Part shown: piece after piece, positions 10,641 to 22,000 of the stretch
Numbering within the stretch: position 1 is the first letter of the stretch
How the letters are laid out: every line of letters begins with the position of its first letter
Assembly (NCBI RefSeq): GCF_018687715.1
Contig: NC_056762.1
Location: forward strand, 20,845,364 to 20,909,363
DNA: 64,000 bases
Reading direction: 5' to 3'
Origin: Carya illinoinensis
Lineage: Eukaryota > Streptophyta > Magnoliopsida > Fagales > Juglandaceae
The notes under the pieces: model-generated
Told to the model about the DNA's origin: nothing
Database searches by the model: none
The model's input: only the letters and a program-made list of their open reading frames with translations
Position numbers and translations under genes: made by a program

Positions 10641-11873
10641 AAACTTACATTCATATCCTTAGTTACAGAATTTTGCGAAGGACTAATACAAATATCAATG
10701 TCTTCAGGATTAGAGGTAGGAAATAAATCCTGAAAGAACTCTTGGAAGGAATGGCTCATAAAATCAGAATTTGAGGAAGTATTACCATACCTATCAATAA
10801 TCTTGGATATGGTATTTGTCTTCTTTCATTGAGTTGCACATTAGTGAAAGTACTTTGTGTTCCTTTCACCATCTTTGGGTTGTGCTTGCTTTACCCCTTG
10901 TTTCCCTCTAATGTGTTCCTCCTTGAGTAATGCATTTGTCTCTTTCTACAGGTTACTGATATCATGATTAAGCCTCCCATCATTAGCTTTTTGCATTTGC
11001 TTCAATTTCTCAAGCTTAGCCGATATAAGCTTATTTTACCCTTTCTGAAAAGTCTTTCTCTATTGCTTTAGTTTTGTATGACATTTTTCTAGGCTTGTGG
11101 TTACACCAGATAGTAAGTTTTTGCAACATCTCCTAGACATCCAAGCTTCCTTGATAGCTTCAATACATCCTATTTGTTGTGCCCAACAAGCCTCATATCT
11201 GAAGGCTTGTGATCTGAGTAATTAGCAGCCAAAGTTGACACTAAAAAATGTTTAAAGGTATTTAGCCATTCCAAATTACCAAAAACCTGATCCAATCTTT
11301 CTCTGGTAAAGTTTGCACCTTCCCTGCTATTACACCAAGTATATTTATCACCATCATGCCCCAAGTCTTTCAAATCACTTTCCTTAATAGCCATTCTAAA
11401 TACTTCCATCTGATCATAAGACCTCCTTACAGCAGCATATTTTTCATTTTGAAACATGATTTCATTGAAATCTCCCATGCACAACCACCCTACATTTTGA
11501 AAAGGCTTGAGAGCTCTAAGCAAACACCAACTTTCCTCCCTCTTTGTTGTCATTTAGTTCTCATAAAACCCTGTAAATATCTACAGCTTTCCATCAATGG
11601 GCATAGTCACTTGGATTGAAATGTGCCACCAAGTAAAAGAAACTAAATCAATATCAAGATTAGATTTCCATAATAGAGCCAGACCACCACTGCACCCTTT
11701 ACCAAAGCTATGGTCAAAATCAATTTGATTCTTGATAATCTCAGCTTTCTTCCTTTTACATTTTGTTTCAATAAGAAAAAATAACTTGTGGGTGCTTAGT
11801 CACTAAATGGTAAAGTTCAAGAACTGTTTGAGAGTTTCCAAACCCTTGACATTTCCAACTAAGACAAATCATT
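10640..11873 (-). pseudogene. LINE endonuclease (EEP fold), broken
   Basis: The minus strand opens with MICLSWKCQGFGNSQTV near 11873, a close match to the canonical start of plant LINE pol proteins. The longest open piece (11553-11170) carries GDFNEI, a conserved metal-site motif of the apurinic-type endonuclease, and later WCNSREG and ERLDQVFGNLEW, also family-typical. The final SDHKP matches the catalytic S-D-H box. Stops separate these blocks. Remains of the linker toward RT (including NTKYFH-like spacing) fade out near 10640. The enzyme would nick chromosomal target DNA; this copy cannot. Confidence 0.8.
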
Positions 11874-11999
11874 GGCCATATCAATCTGCACACTTAGTAG
11901 GGGTGAGTCTCACTTTCTTATTCCTCAACTCACTTCCTTCTACCAAATCAATTTCATCAACTAACTAGGGCCTGTTGGTTGCGGGCCCATTAGGAGAGG

Positions 12000-13445
12000 C
12001 CCAAGTCAAATGCTAAGTTTTAGTAGATAAGTTTCGTTTCTAGGCCCTTGCCCTTCTTCTCCATTTAGTAACTGAGATTGAGTGAGGCTTTTCAGTAGAG
12101 ACCCCCTGAGATTCTCCTTGTGGTTCCTGATCCAAGGCATCAATAGATATATCAAAATCTTTGGCCAAGTCTTGGCCAGTTATAACCTCTTGCATCTACA
12201 TATTTTGATTTTCATTGAGGCAAGTCAACTTGTCACAGAACACCACCATTATAGGATCACTGTCATTAACTTTTTCAATGGTTTCTTTTTCAGTAAAAGC
12301 AACTTCTGTGGTTAGAGATCCCTCTGCAGATGAGGCACCATTATCACTCCTATAATTTCTCTTGTTGTTACCATCATTGGTTTTGTCAAACACATTGGAG
12401 TCCCCATTTCGACAGGAAAAGCTGCCTTGGTTTATGCTTCCATATGTTTTGGAAACTAAACCACTAGTAGACATTGGTAATGCCCTCAAACAAGTACCAT
12501 ACTGACTTTGTCCAGTTTGCTCTCCTACAGTTATGCATGAGTTATGGAGATGCCTTTTTTTTTTTAAGAAGTGAATGAGACTCCAATTTTATTGATAGCT
12601 CTTATTTATGGTGGAGGAAAATCATGATTACAAAGTAGACACCGGGGGGTTACATATAAATAAAAAGACATGTACCACATATCAGATGCCTTATTGTAAA
12701 TAATAAGGAGTTATGGAGATGCCTTATTGTAACAACAAAAATTTGGAAGCCTTTCATATTTGAAACAAATCCATCGCTTGTTGATGTTAACACATAGAAA
12801 TGTACCACGTATACGAGATTTGGTAATGTTGACTTCCACTCTCACTCTCAAACAAGAACCCTAGCCAACTCCTTCCTGACTAGCATCCACATAAATAACT
12901 TTGCCAATGGATGAGCCAATCATAGACCACATTTCTAGAGTCATAGCTGCTAGTGGAATGTTGTGTGTTTGAATCCATAGTGATTCATATATGAAATGGA
13001 TATCTTGTGATGATAAGCTTCCATCAAACTCTTGAAAATCCACCAGGTCTATCAAACAACCACGATCTACCCTTTTAGGAGCTTGTCCCTATCCCCAAGA
13101 TGTTGAAACTCCACCAAAAACTTATTATCACCCATGTCTTTAAAAATGATCCATCCATATGGTCTCCAAACTTTGGATAAAGTTGATCAAAAAGCCTCCT
13201 TGTAAAATGACTTGTCAGAAATGATCAAAGCTAGAAAACATTGTTTTCCACGTAAATTTGAGACATCAACAATATCTTCTGACACAACCAAAAAATGGCT
13301 CTCTTCTTCCATGAGTGTTAGCCCCTCCCACTGCTTTGTTAGCTCCTTCTCCATCCCTGCCTTCTCTTCTTGTTGGGAGGAAATCCTCCAAGAGACACCA
13401 ACTTTGTTCTCCCAAAGTAGAAAAATCTCACCCTTTCAAAGAAAA
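12000..13445 (-). pseudogene. LINE ORF1 (DUF4283 / zf-CCHC_4), broken
   Basis: A minus-strand reading from about 13445 passes through GRPWLFDR and QEFDGSLSSQD, then the open piece 13055-12861 with LWIQTHNIPLAAMT and IGKVIYVDAS. These are hallmark blocks of the DUF4283 RNA-binding-like domain in plant LINE ORF1 proteins. A degenerate zinc-knuckle region follows near 12750. The piece 12489-12196 would be the low-complexity C-terminal part. Stops, frameshifts and the 12557-12707 insertion break the gene. Confidence 0.7.
12557..12707 (-). mobile_element. 5'-truncated LINE tail with 18-bp target duplication
   Basis: An insertion of about 150 bp is bracketed by perfect copies of gagttatggagatgcctt at 12539-12556 and 12708-12725. 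It begins on the plus strand with a T run, so its poly(A) tail lies on the minus strand. Just before the tail it reads atcaataaaattggagtctc on the minus strand, a LINE-like 3' end with a polyadenylation signal. Long target duplication plus poly(A) is the mark of target-primed reverse transcription. Confidence 0.8.
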
Positions 13446-14209
13446 GAGAGGACCTCCAGCTAAATTGATTTCAAAATCAATTAGAGTGTTTCTCCCTGAT
13501 TATTAACTTAAATGTGGTAGACGCATGAATATTTTCTATAAAAAAATAAAAACATATGACAAAAGTGAAATATATTTGCAAATTTGATGGGTACCAAGGT
13601 GGACCAAGTCATAAAGATCTTTTGCAAGTTCTAAATGGGCAATCACAAGATTGAGAGCTAAGAAGAGCAAGGAAGCTATGTAAGGATGGGTTTAATTCAC
13701 TTGAGATAAAGCTAGCAAGAGCCAAACACTTAAGATGAGCTTGAGAGAAGGGGATATAGTTTTCATCTATATGATACGCTATGGAAGATATGACTTGGGC
13801 TTATTGTTATTGAAGGTATTGGATTTGTTTATTTCATTAAAAGAGCTTTCAATTAGTTATAGGATAATAGTCTAGAATAATTGGGCTTGAGGATGCTTAG
13901 CCCACATATGTTTTATTTTATTGAACTAGGTTTTGAGAGGCTTAAGTTACTGTAGCACGTTACTATAGTTGCGGCATTGTCAACTCAGGGGTATTTTTTC
14001 AAGAAATGGCTTTATTTAATTAGGTTTTGGTTTAATACTCTTTGTAACCTCATTTTATGAAAGTTTATGACATTTAATGAATTTTATTCGTTGTGAGTAG
14101 AGTTTATTTCTTTTTATTCTTCATTAAACTTTTGAACTTATCAAAAGTAAATCACAATCTTTATGGTACACCTCCTTTGTAATCTAGGTTCTTGATATAG
14201 GTTCTTCAA

Positions 14210-14363
14210 CGAGTCTAGATTTTAACATAATCTCGATTCCTGAAATGAGTTCCTCAACAGGTCTAGATTTTTCCATTCATTGACTTGATTTTGATTTTCT
14301 TGGGTGAGTTTTCAAATTGATTGTGAGTTCAAGGGGTTCCAATCTTGTGGGTTCATATCATTC
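14210..14363 (+). repeat. LTR-like direct repeat, left copy
   Basis: This segment aligns with 17345-17492 in the same orientation, sharing blocks such as cattgacttgattttg and ending in catatca. I infer U5-end sequence of the gypsy element's LTR. The sequence following it (cagtatttagagttc) could be a decayed tRNA-Met-type primer binding site. The LTR probably starts well to the left, perhaps near 13660, but I cannot see its first base. Confidence 0.55.
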
Positions 14364-15384
14364 AGTATTTAGAGTTCGGTTTCTAATCAGGTCTGGTTCT
14401 ATCTTTTGATTTTTGTGTTACTTACAAAGGGGGGTGCCGAAATTCTTAGGGTTTTGTGTGGCTGCCAAAAATCCACATTGTTCTTTTTAGGGTTGGCTGG
14501 AGTACTCCAAATATAGGGTTTATGTGTTTGGCTGAAATTGCATCATTAGGGTTTCTAAATCATGGGCTTCTTGCATCTTGAATTGTCAATTGCTTGGATT
14601 GCCGTTTTATTGTTTCCTTCTACTTCCTTATCAATTTTTATGTGTTTGAACTCAATCGTTTGATTTACACAATTGAATATTGTTGTTTGTGATTGAATTA
14701 ATGAGAAAAGAAAAGAAAAGAAAAAAACAAAAATGAAAAAAAAAAGAGTATAGAAAAAAAAATTTGTTGATTGAGCCTTATGATCAAAGGGGTTGAATTT
14801 ATCATTATAGTTGGTATATTGTTTTGGTAATTACTCTTTCCCTCATATAAATTCCTCGAGTCTCATGTCATTTTATTCATTCCTTATTTCTTGGATCTAA
14901 TTACTGGTTGAAACAATAAAAGGTTGGTTGTCTTGATTTACTTCAACTAGTTCTTAAAGAACTTGAGCAGGAAAACTATTGAGGTAAAAGGCAAGAGAGT
15001 GAGATTATTATTGGAAAAAAACCAATTAAGAGTGAAACACGAGTGGAGTACCACTATTTGAGTGTAAACACGTAAGGGAGTTTGTGAGGTTTTTACCACT
15101 AACATTCTTTTTGTGGAGCACATTATGATGTCTCATAATAGTGACTAAACACCTAATAGGGTGGTAGATAATTCATTCTTTGTGTTGCAATCTATGTGAC
15201 AAAAGTTTGAAATGTTGAATATGGCATTGGGGGAAGTGAGGGATAGGATGGATCAAAGAGGTGCAATGAGTATGGTGAATCTCTTGTTACCATACGTGCT
15301 CTCAATATAAAAATCAAGGTAGATGAAACATAGCAACAGAGAGAACATTTTTCATACTAGATGCTACATCAACAACAAGGTATG

Positions 15385-15730
15385 TAGTATGATCATTGAT
15401 AGAGGAAATTGTATTAATGTGGCTAGCACTACTTTAGCTTAGAAATTGAATTTAACTACCTTGAAACACTCTAGACCATACAAGTTGCATTGGTTGAATG
15501 ATTGTAGGGTGGTTAGGGTAAATAAGCAAGTGCAAGTTTCTTTGTTAATTGGAAAGTACAAGGATGATGTCATTTGTGATGTAGTGCTTATTCATACTGG
15601 CCATATTTTATTGGGGAGGCCGTGGTAATATGATAGGAGGGCAATCTATGATGGGGCCAAGAACATATATAGCTTTGTAAAGGATGACAAAATAATCAAA
15701 CCTGCTCCTTTAACCACCAAATAGGTCCAT
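15385..15730 (+). pseudogene. Gypsy aspartic protease, broken
   Basis: The reading IIDRGNCINVASTTLA then LTTLKHSRPYKLHWLND, VSLLIGKYKDDVICDVV and HILLGRPW matches the protease domain of plant gypsy elements that use the phrase LLGRPW at the second loop. The catalytic D-S/T-G triad is altered to D-R-G, so the enzyme is dead. A stop follows GRPW at 15627, but the frame continues with YDRRAIYDG and PLTTK-VHEDQLKLK, also family-typical. Confidence 0.75.
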
Positions 15731-15739
15731 GAGGATCAA

Positions 15740-16165
15740 CTGAAATTGAAAAGTATGATTGATAAAAAAATAAAGAGTGAAAGTGAGGTTGATAAAAAAA
15801 GAAAGAGAGAAAGTGAGATTGATAAAAAAAGAGAGTAAAAGTGAGGTTGAGCGAAAAAGAAAGAGTGAGAGTTAGATTGAGGAAGAAAAAAATAGTGAGA
15901 TAAAAAAGGAGAGATAGAGAAAGATGAGAAAGAAAAAAGATGAGGATAAGGCTGAAATATCAAGAAAAAGAGAGAATGAGTTAAAAAACAATTGTGAGGC
16001 CGAGAGTTCAAAAAAGATATTAAAAAAGAGAGTGAAAGAAAATAGGATGAAAACGAAAAGAGAGTGAAAAGGAAAAAGAGAGTGAAAGAAAAAAATGAGT
16101 GAAAAGAAAAATGAGAGTAAAAAAAAAAACAAGAGTGAAGAAAGTAAGAGAAAATAAAGAGAGAA
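15740..16165 (+). repeat. Purine-rich degenerate tandem tract
   Basis: About 420 bp are almost purely A and G on the plus strand. Recurring blocks of gaaagtgaggttgataaaaaaa grade into simpler gaaaaagagagtgaaag. It lies just after the protease, where related elements encode a charged Lys/Glu-rich linker. Expansion of that linker is the likely origin. The long Phe/Leu/Ser-rich minus-strand frames here are artefacts of composition. Confidence 0.7.
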
Positions 16166-16309
16166 GTGAGTTTTTATGCTAAAATGAATTTTAATACTAA
16201 CAAATTTAACGAATCTTTATATAGTGTTATTATTTCTTTGTTGTAGAGATACGAGGTCATGATTCTTAGTGGTGCATTTCGTGGATTGCGACTTATTAGA
16301 GAGAGAGAG

Positions 16310-17090
16310 AGAGAACTACATTGATTTTATGTCAGGTGCGATAATCCCTACCCGACCTTTCTTTGAAGAACATGAGTCATTGATGCACGTGAAGTAACAT
16401 GGTAAATTGATTAGAATGCATACGAAGTGGAATGAATGTATTGAGACTTTTTCTCATGTAATCAAATATACACATGGTAAGGAAAATTTTGTGGTTAACA
16501 CATTATAAGGAAAGTATGTCTTTATTTTTATTTTAGGTGCAACGTTATTGAGATTTGAATATGATAAGGAATTATATGCTAATAATGATGAATTTGCTAG
16601 TGTGTATGAAGTATGTGAGATAGCATCGTTTGGTCTGTTTGACAGACTAGATTGGTATTTGTTTAAAGATAATAGACCTTTTGTGCATAATAGTTCTATG
16701 CGTGAATTGCTTGTGTGTGGAGCACATGAAGGTGGTTTGATGGGTCATTTTGGTGTAAAGAGGACTTTAGGTGTGTTGCATGACCATTGGTGTGACTATT
16801 GTTTGCCATTTATTGAGTTTGCGTATAATTGGAGTGGTCAGTTTGGTGTAAATAAGTTTTTTGATGTATTGTATTAACGTTTGTGGGAGTATCATTTGCC
16901 ATTCATTGACTTGTTGCATACATGTTTGTGGGAATATCATTTGCTATTATTAGAGTTTGTATATAATAGGACCATGTATACTAATATTTCTTATTCTCTT
17001 TTTGAAATTATTTATGGTTTTAATCCATTTAATACTTTAACTTTGACGGTTTTGCTTGCTGATAACAGAAGTAGCTTCGATAGACTTTTT
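16310..17090 (+). pseudogene. Gypsy RNase H end and integrase, broken
   Basis: RNase H remnants (RMHTKWNECIETFSHVIKY, then GKENFVVNTL) lead into an integrase N-terminus: LLRFEYDKELYAND-like start and SMRELLVCGAHEGGLMGHFGVKRTLGVLHDH, which matches the HHCC zinc region. The middle of the core is deleted. Late-core phrases appear in repeated partial copies (LPFIEFAYN at about 16805, LPFIDLLH at 16900, and LLLEFVYNRTMYTNISYSLFEIIYGFNPF at 16940-17030). The short triplicated LPFIEF-like segment suggests local duplication. Confidence 0.72.
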
Positions 17091-17344
17091 CAAATTCTTG
17101 AGAAATTAGTGATAATTCATATCAAGTGGATCTTCCAAGTATGTATCATAATTGTTGGCTTGCTAGCTTTATCCCAAGTGAATTGCACTCATCCTTACAT
17201 AGTTTCATTGCTCTTTTTAACTCTCGATTTTGTGATTACACCATTTGGAACTTGCAAAAGATCTTTAAGACTTGGTCTACCTTAGTGCCCATCATTCCCC
17301 CTCTCCTCAAAAGGATTCTACCTCGAATCTCCACTGCATCAAAG

Positions 17345-17492
17345 GGATCAACAGTTCTAAATTTTAATATAATTTAGGTTCTTGAAACGAGTTTAGATTT
17401 TTCAATCCATTGACTTGATTTTGGCTTTCTTGGATGAGTTTTAAAATTGATTGTGGGTTCAAAGGGTTTTAATCCTGAGACTTCATATCAAA
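17345..17492 (+). repeat. LTR-like direct repeat, right copy
   Basis: This is the right-hand partner of 14210-14363 in the same orientation, ending in cttcatatca. It is a truncated LTR fragment: sequence equivalent to 13660-14200 is absent before it, replaced by the inverted pol-end segment. Confidence 0.5.
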
Positions 17493-17799
17493 ATTAGTTT
17501 CATGAATGTACTACATGCATGCATCTCGCTAGTTATTATATATATGTTGGGGGAAATTAATTTGGGGGAAAATTTTTGTTAAAAATTATTGAAGATGTGG
17601 GTGCTAGCTAGCTAGGGACAGTCGTAAGTCCTATATGGTCTAGAGTTCTGGCCATGGAAGCACAAGTGGCGTAGAACTTGGTGACTAAGTCATCAGCAGT
17701 AATGTAGAAGACATCATCAGACGACAAGGAAGGGTCACAGAGAGCAATGACGGAGTCCATCTCCCAAGAGGAGGGAGAGTTGACATAATCATGTAAGTT

Positions 17800-19700
17800 T
17801 ACCTGATAAAAAATAATCTACATTATATTAAAAGTAATAGTTCTTGGATCTTGATTATCATGATTTTCACTCATTAAAATATGTATAAAGAATGTATTGA
17901 AATCCATAGCCACAGCTAATCTCATATAGTTTGATTTGAAAATAACGTAAATATATACTAGAAAACAGTTTTTCTCACTTAACTCTTGATTTGAAATTTG
18001 AATAAACGATTTGGTTGGGATATGCATATATTTATAGGGGAGAGAGGACCAGTTTCCTTCTTCAACTACAATTCTACTTCCTATCAAAGTAGGAGTTTTA
18101 ATTGGAAACTAGCTCTTGTTAGTAGTTATTATAATAAAATTAGCCATTATCAAAATCAAGAAGTTGATAATAAAATTTGGATTAGATAACCTTCAGTTGT
18201 TAGAATTATTCAAATTATTAAAAGTCCAACAACGTCATACCTATAATATGATGTGGGACATTAAATTCTAACGTTTCTCACTTGGCCCATAAGATAAATA
18301 TTAGACTCAATAGGATTAACATTATGCACGCAAAAAAGTCTAACCCGTCTTCATTTGGTCATCATAAATACCATAGCCAAATGAACCACTAGAGTGAGTC
18401 ATGGTGGTTCTATCTCAATGAGAGGACATAGTTCCCTTCCATGTACCACAATACTAGCATTTTACTCGATTATGGTTCATAAATAAGAAGTATCAAAAAT
18501 TGGTCCACAAAATTTTCTCTTGTCAAAGTCTTCCTTATTATCATTTATCCAATCTCACCTATGTATGTACAAAATGGAAAACTGGAAAAATCGAAAACAT
18601 ATTTAATGAGATCTCGAAATGTCTAATGGCATAAATAAACACAATGCAATCCATAACATAATGGATATTGAGAGTTACAATCAAGACCCATTCTCAAACA
18701 CATTTCCTCAAATATTTTTTGTGGTAACCCTTTAGTTAATGGATCTACGACCATGAGCTCTATATTGATATGCTCTATAGACACCTGTTATTTCTGAACT
18801 TCTTCCATAATGACAAAATATTATATTTCAATATGTTTAGCACCATTAGAATACTTGTCATTTTTTTAGGAAAATACAATTGCACAATTGTCGTAATAAG
18901 TTCTTAGCAGCTTGGCAACAGTGTCACAACTCCAAATCCTAAGATAAAGTCACGCAACCATAAACCATGAACTATAACCTCAAAGCAAGCCACAAACTCT
19001 ACTTCCATCATGGATGTAGCAATGATGATTTGTATTGCACTTTTTCATGAGATTGCTCCTTTAGCTAATAGAAACATATAACCAAAAGTTGATTTTCTGC
19101 TATCAACACATCCAACATAGTCTAAATTAGAGTAGCCAATCACCTCTAAGCAAGTAGACCTCTTAAAAGTTGGCAGAAAATCCTTTGTTCCCTATAATTA
19201 AGTATCATATCACTTTCTTTGCAGCTTTCCAATGATCCATTCTAGAATTACGTTGGTATCTGCCCAACATACAAATTGCAAAACTTATGTCTAGCTTGGT
19301 GCAAGTTTGTGCATGCATCATACTTTCTACAGTAGAGGTATAAGGAATTCTTTCTGTCTATTTACATTCTGATTCATTTTGAGAATATTGCATGAGTCTA
19401 AATTTATCCCCTTCTTGGACTAGGGCAACACTAGCCGAGCAATTCTCCATACTAAATAATCTCTTTAAGATTGTTTGAATGTATTGCTTTTGAGATGACT
19501 CTAACAAACCATATGATTGATCTTAGAATATTTCTATTCCAATCACATAAGATGCCACACCCATATCTTTTAGTTCAATATTCTTTGCCTCTTACTAGGA
19601 AAACTAGGTCTTTGCAGATATATAAATTTTTCAGTACCCCTTTAGAGTAATGTAATACCAAGTACCTTTGAAGAATGTATGGTAACTAAGGCAAAGTTAG
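17800..19700 (-). mobile_element. Ty1/copia remnant, reversed
   Basis: On the minus strand a copia pol 3' end (RT tail and RNase H, 19700-18685) is followed by a purine-rich stretch (gggccaagtgagaaac, 18290-18272) and then a sequence starting GTTAGAATTTAATGTCCCAC that I read as the 3' LTR (about 18272 down to 17800). That stretch contains a TATA-like CCTATAAATATATG near 18040. The far LTR end and the 5' half of the element are not identifiable. Confidence 0.7.
18685..19650 (-). pseudogene. Copia RT tail and RNase H, broken
   Basis: The minus strand shows clear copia RNase H blocks: GYSNLDYVGCVDSRKSTFGY, FLLAKGAIS, IIIATSMMEVEFVACFE, LWLRDFILGFGVV, KHIEI-YFVIMEEVQK, then VSIEHINIELMVVDPLTKG followed by LPQKIFEE. 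Order and spacing match the family. Several stops interrupt it, so this is an old dead copy. Sequence from 19330 to 19650 fits the end of the reverse transcriptase, but more loosely. Confidence 0.8.
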
Positions 19701-22000
19701 AATAGTTAGGTACGACTTAATAAGCCTAAGATAATTTCTCGCAACGTTTTCTCTTTCTCCCTTGTAGTGGATTGAAGAATAAGAAAAAGATTGAGTAAGT
19801 GAAAAATAAAGATATACCGCTAGCTATTGAAACGTCATATACTGCATTTTTTTGCACAAAGCAACATATTTTGCACTTTAATTGTGATATTAGCGAAGTC
19901 TATATCTAAATTGATTTAAGACTCATTGAACAAAGTTGTGTTAGTAAGAATTCATAGAGGTTTAAAAGTTAGACGGTCACTTATTGATTTAGTGATATTA
20001 TTTCTCAAGTGGAGACATTATATACTAAAATGTGTCATATAGGCATAGGATGATGGGTGTGAAGCTTGAGAAATTGAAAGTTTCTTGCTAAATTTGATCC
20101 CTCTCCTTATTTAGCACATTCAACAAGAAAATGCAATATGAACATTTTCTATGTTGAAGTTCTTATACATGCACTCTAAGGACAAAGCACATGCAGTATG
20201 AAATACATGTTAGGGTGGAGTTCTCTTTCTAATCTCGATACACCGTACAGATCTTAGTTTAATCGCTATCTTAGCACTTAATTCGAGTTCCTCCATTTGC
20301 TCGCTATCCAAAGTTTCAAAGACGATCTTGCATCTCGCTAAACACAAGCTACATGGATTGTGGGATATCCATGTTTGGTCATAAAAAATGACAAAGACCC
20401 CATCTTAGCCTAACTAAGGCGACATCCATATTTATTTTCACCATCTCTATATGCTACATAAGTATCAAGGGACAAAATGTCTCATCTCTATGGGCTACCT
20501 AAGAACTAGAGTTGATCCCTCATGTAAGTGAGCCAATTTAAGTCTATCGATGTACTTTTTTTAATTACCATAATCTCAATATTCATGGTGAATATGTGTG
20601 CTCACAAAATGCTTCCAATATGGCCACATGATCATAGAACACATCAATATCATGTGTACAATGAGCAGTTACATGAGGGAGAGAAATCACATTGTCACAA
20701 ATTGATTAAACCACAAGTCTCAACTTGTGTTTAAGGACCATTTCTTTTCATGCGCAATCTCATTTGTAGTAACTTTCTAAAAAATATGTGATAACCAAGA
20801 GACCAAGCTTTGAGAAATAAAAAGCCTTTGCACAACCATAAAGTTAATGACTTTGTGACTTACATGTTTGTCAATTAAACTTACAACTTGAAACTTAGAT
20901 TCCTATTAGCAAGTCTAATTGCGACTTCCAAGAATCCACAAGGTCATCATAAATATCACTCAGCAAACTTAATTTGTGATTCCAGAGTTTCATATAAATA
21001 TCTTCTGCTCAACAACGACATGTGAGATAACTAATCTTTGTTTTTTATTAAGGGTAAAGTGATTAGGGGAAGGGCCTTCGCACCAAGGACAAGCATAACA
21101 AACTAGCTATTAATTTTAATGACTTGTCCAAATTGCATCACCATCTCATTCAATCAAATAAGTCATATCTACCCTATAACAAGGTCTCAACCTCTAACTC
21201 CCATGGATAAACCATAATGGAAACACTAAACATTATGAGCATCTCAATTCAAAATATAGATTCTTTGTTGTGCACCATCTCACAAATGAATTTTGAAAAA
21301 TAAAATCCTAGAAATAGTTTTTCTTGTAAATAGTCACATGAGACATAAATTCTGACCTAATTTTCATAAATCTATGTCCAGTACCTCAGTATAGAAAACC
21401 ACTCATTAGGCAACAATTAATAATTTAAGACAGCTAGATCTTCATCACCATCAACTCTCTTAAGAATACACTTTTCTAGGACTGTCGACAATGCTAAAAA
21501 TATATTTTATCTAGTAGGTCATTAATAATAACGATCAAGTATATTGAAGATCTTTGAATAGATGGTTGGTTTAGGTTGAGCGAATATTGTTACTTTACTA
21601 TCACACTAATTATGAAGATTTTATGTTCTAGTAAATTATGAGAGTCTCTATCACTAGTGGTACACCCTCATTGAAAAATATACTTCCACTAATGGTGAAT
21701 TACTCCCACTATTTTCAATGATTTTTTCTAAAAAATTTGAAAATTATTAATATTAAGATAATATGAAATAAAACTTTCTTTCAAAAACACAAGTGTTAAT
21801 AAAATCCACAATACACAAGTGTTTGTAAAAGTTGTATTAATTTTTGTGTCTTATTTTAAAGTTTGTAAAAATTATATTAGATTTTGTATTAGGATGCTCG
21901 GAACCCACCTCCTCCAAAGCTTGCTACCAGATGACAGACACCAAAATCTTTCATGCATTAGGGTCGAGTTGAGTAGGGGACAGACAAAGAAAGCCTAGCA
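19700..22000. other. AT-rich region, no recognisable gene
   Basis: I find no protein domain or clear repeat boundary here on either strand. It may be deep remnants of the copia element or older insertions. The longest open frame (20528-20734) resembles nothing I recognise. Confidence 0.45.

Larger units (their letters stand above)
10640..13445 (-). mobile_element. L1-type LINE fragment lacking RT
   Basis: Minus-strand remnants of a plant L1-type non-LTR retrotransposon appear in the expected order: ORF1 (DUF4283 plus zinc-knuckle region, 13445 to about 12000), then the endonuclease start (about 11873) and its linker (to about 10640). Reverse transcriptase, zf-RVT and the poly(A) end are missing. 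Loss of the 3' side is opposite to the usual 5' truncation and implies a later deletion or rearrangement near 10640. A small LINE tail was inserted into ORF1 at 12557-12707. Confidence 0.8.
13560..17500 (+). mobile_element. Degenerate, rearranged Ty3/gypsy element
   Basis: Plus-strand gypsy protein blocks appear in order: protease (15385-15730), RNase H end and integrase (16310-17090). LTR-like direct repeats lie at 14210-14363 and 17345-17492. Reverse transcriptase is missing. A pol 3'-end segment lies on the left (13560-13660), before the left LTR, in sense orientation. The same segment appears inverted at 17240-17294. The layout is a mosaic, not a simple intact element. No reading frame survives for more than about 130 codons. 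Confidence 0.75.

Noticed and set aside
15736..16132. Phe/Ser-rich minus-strand open frames that look like membrane proteins
   Set aside because: They are the complement of a purine-only tract in a gypsy element.
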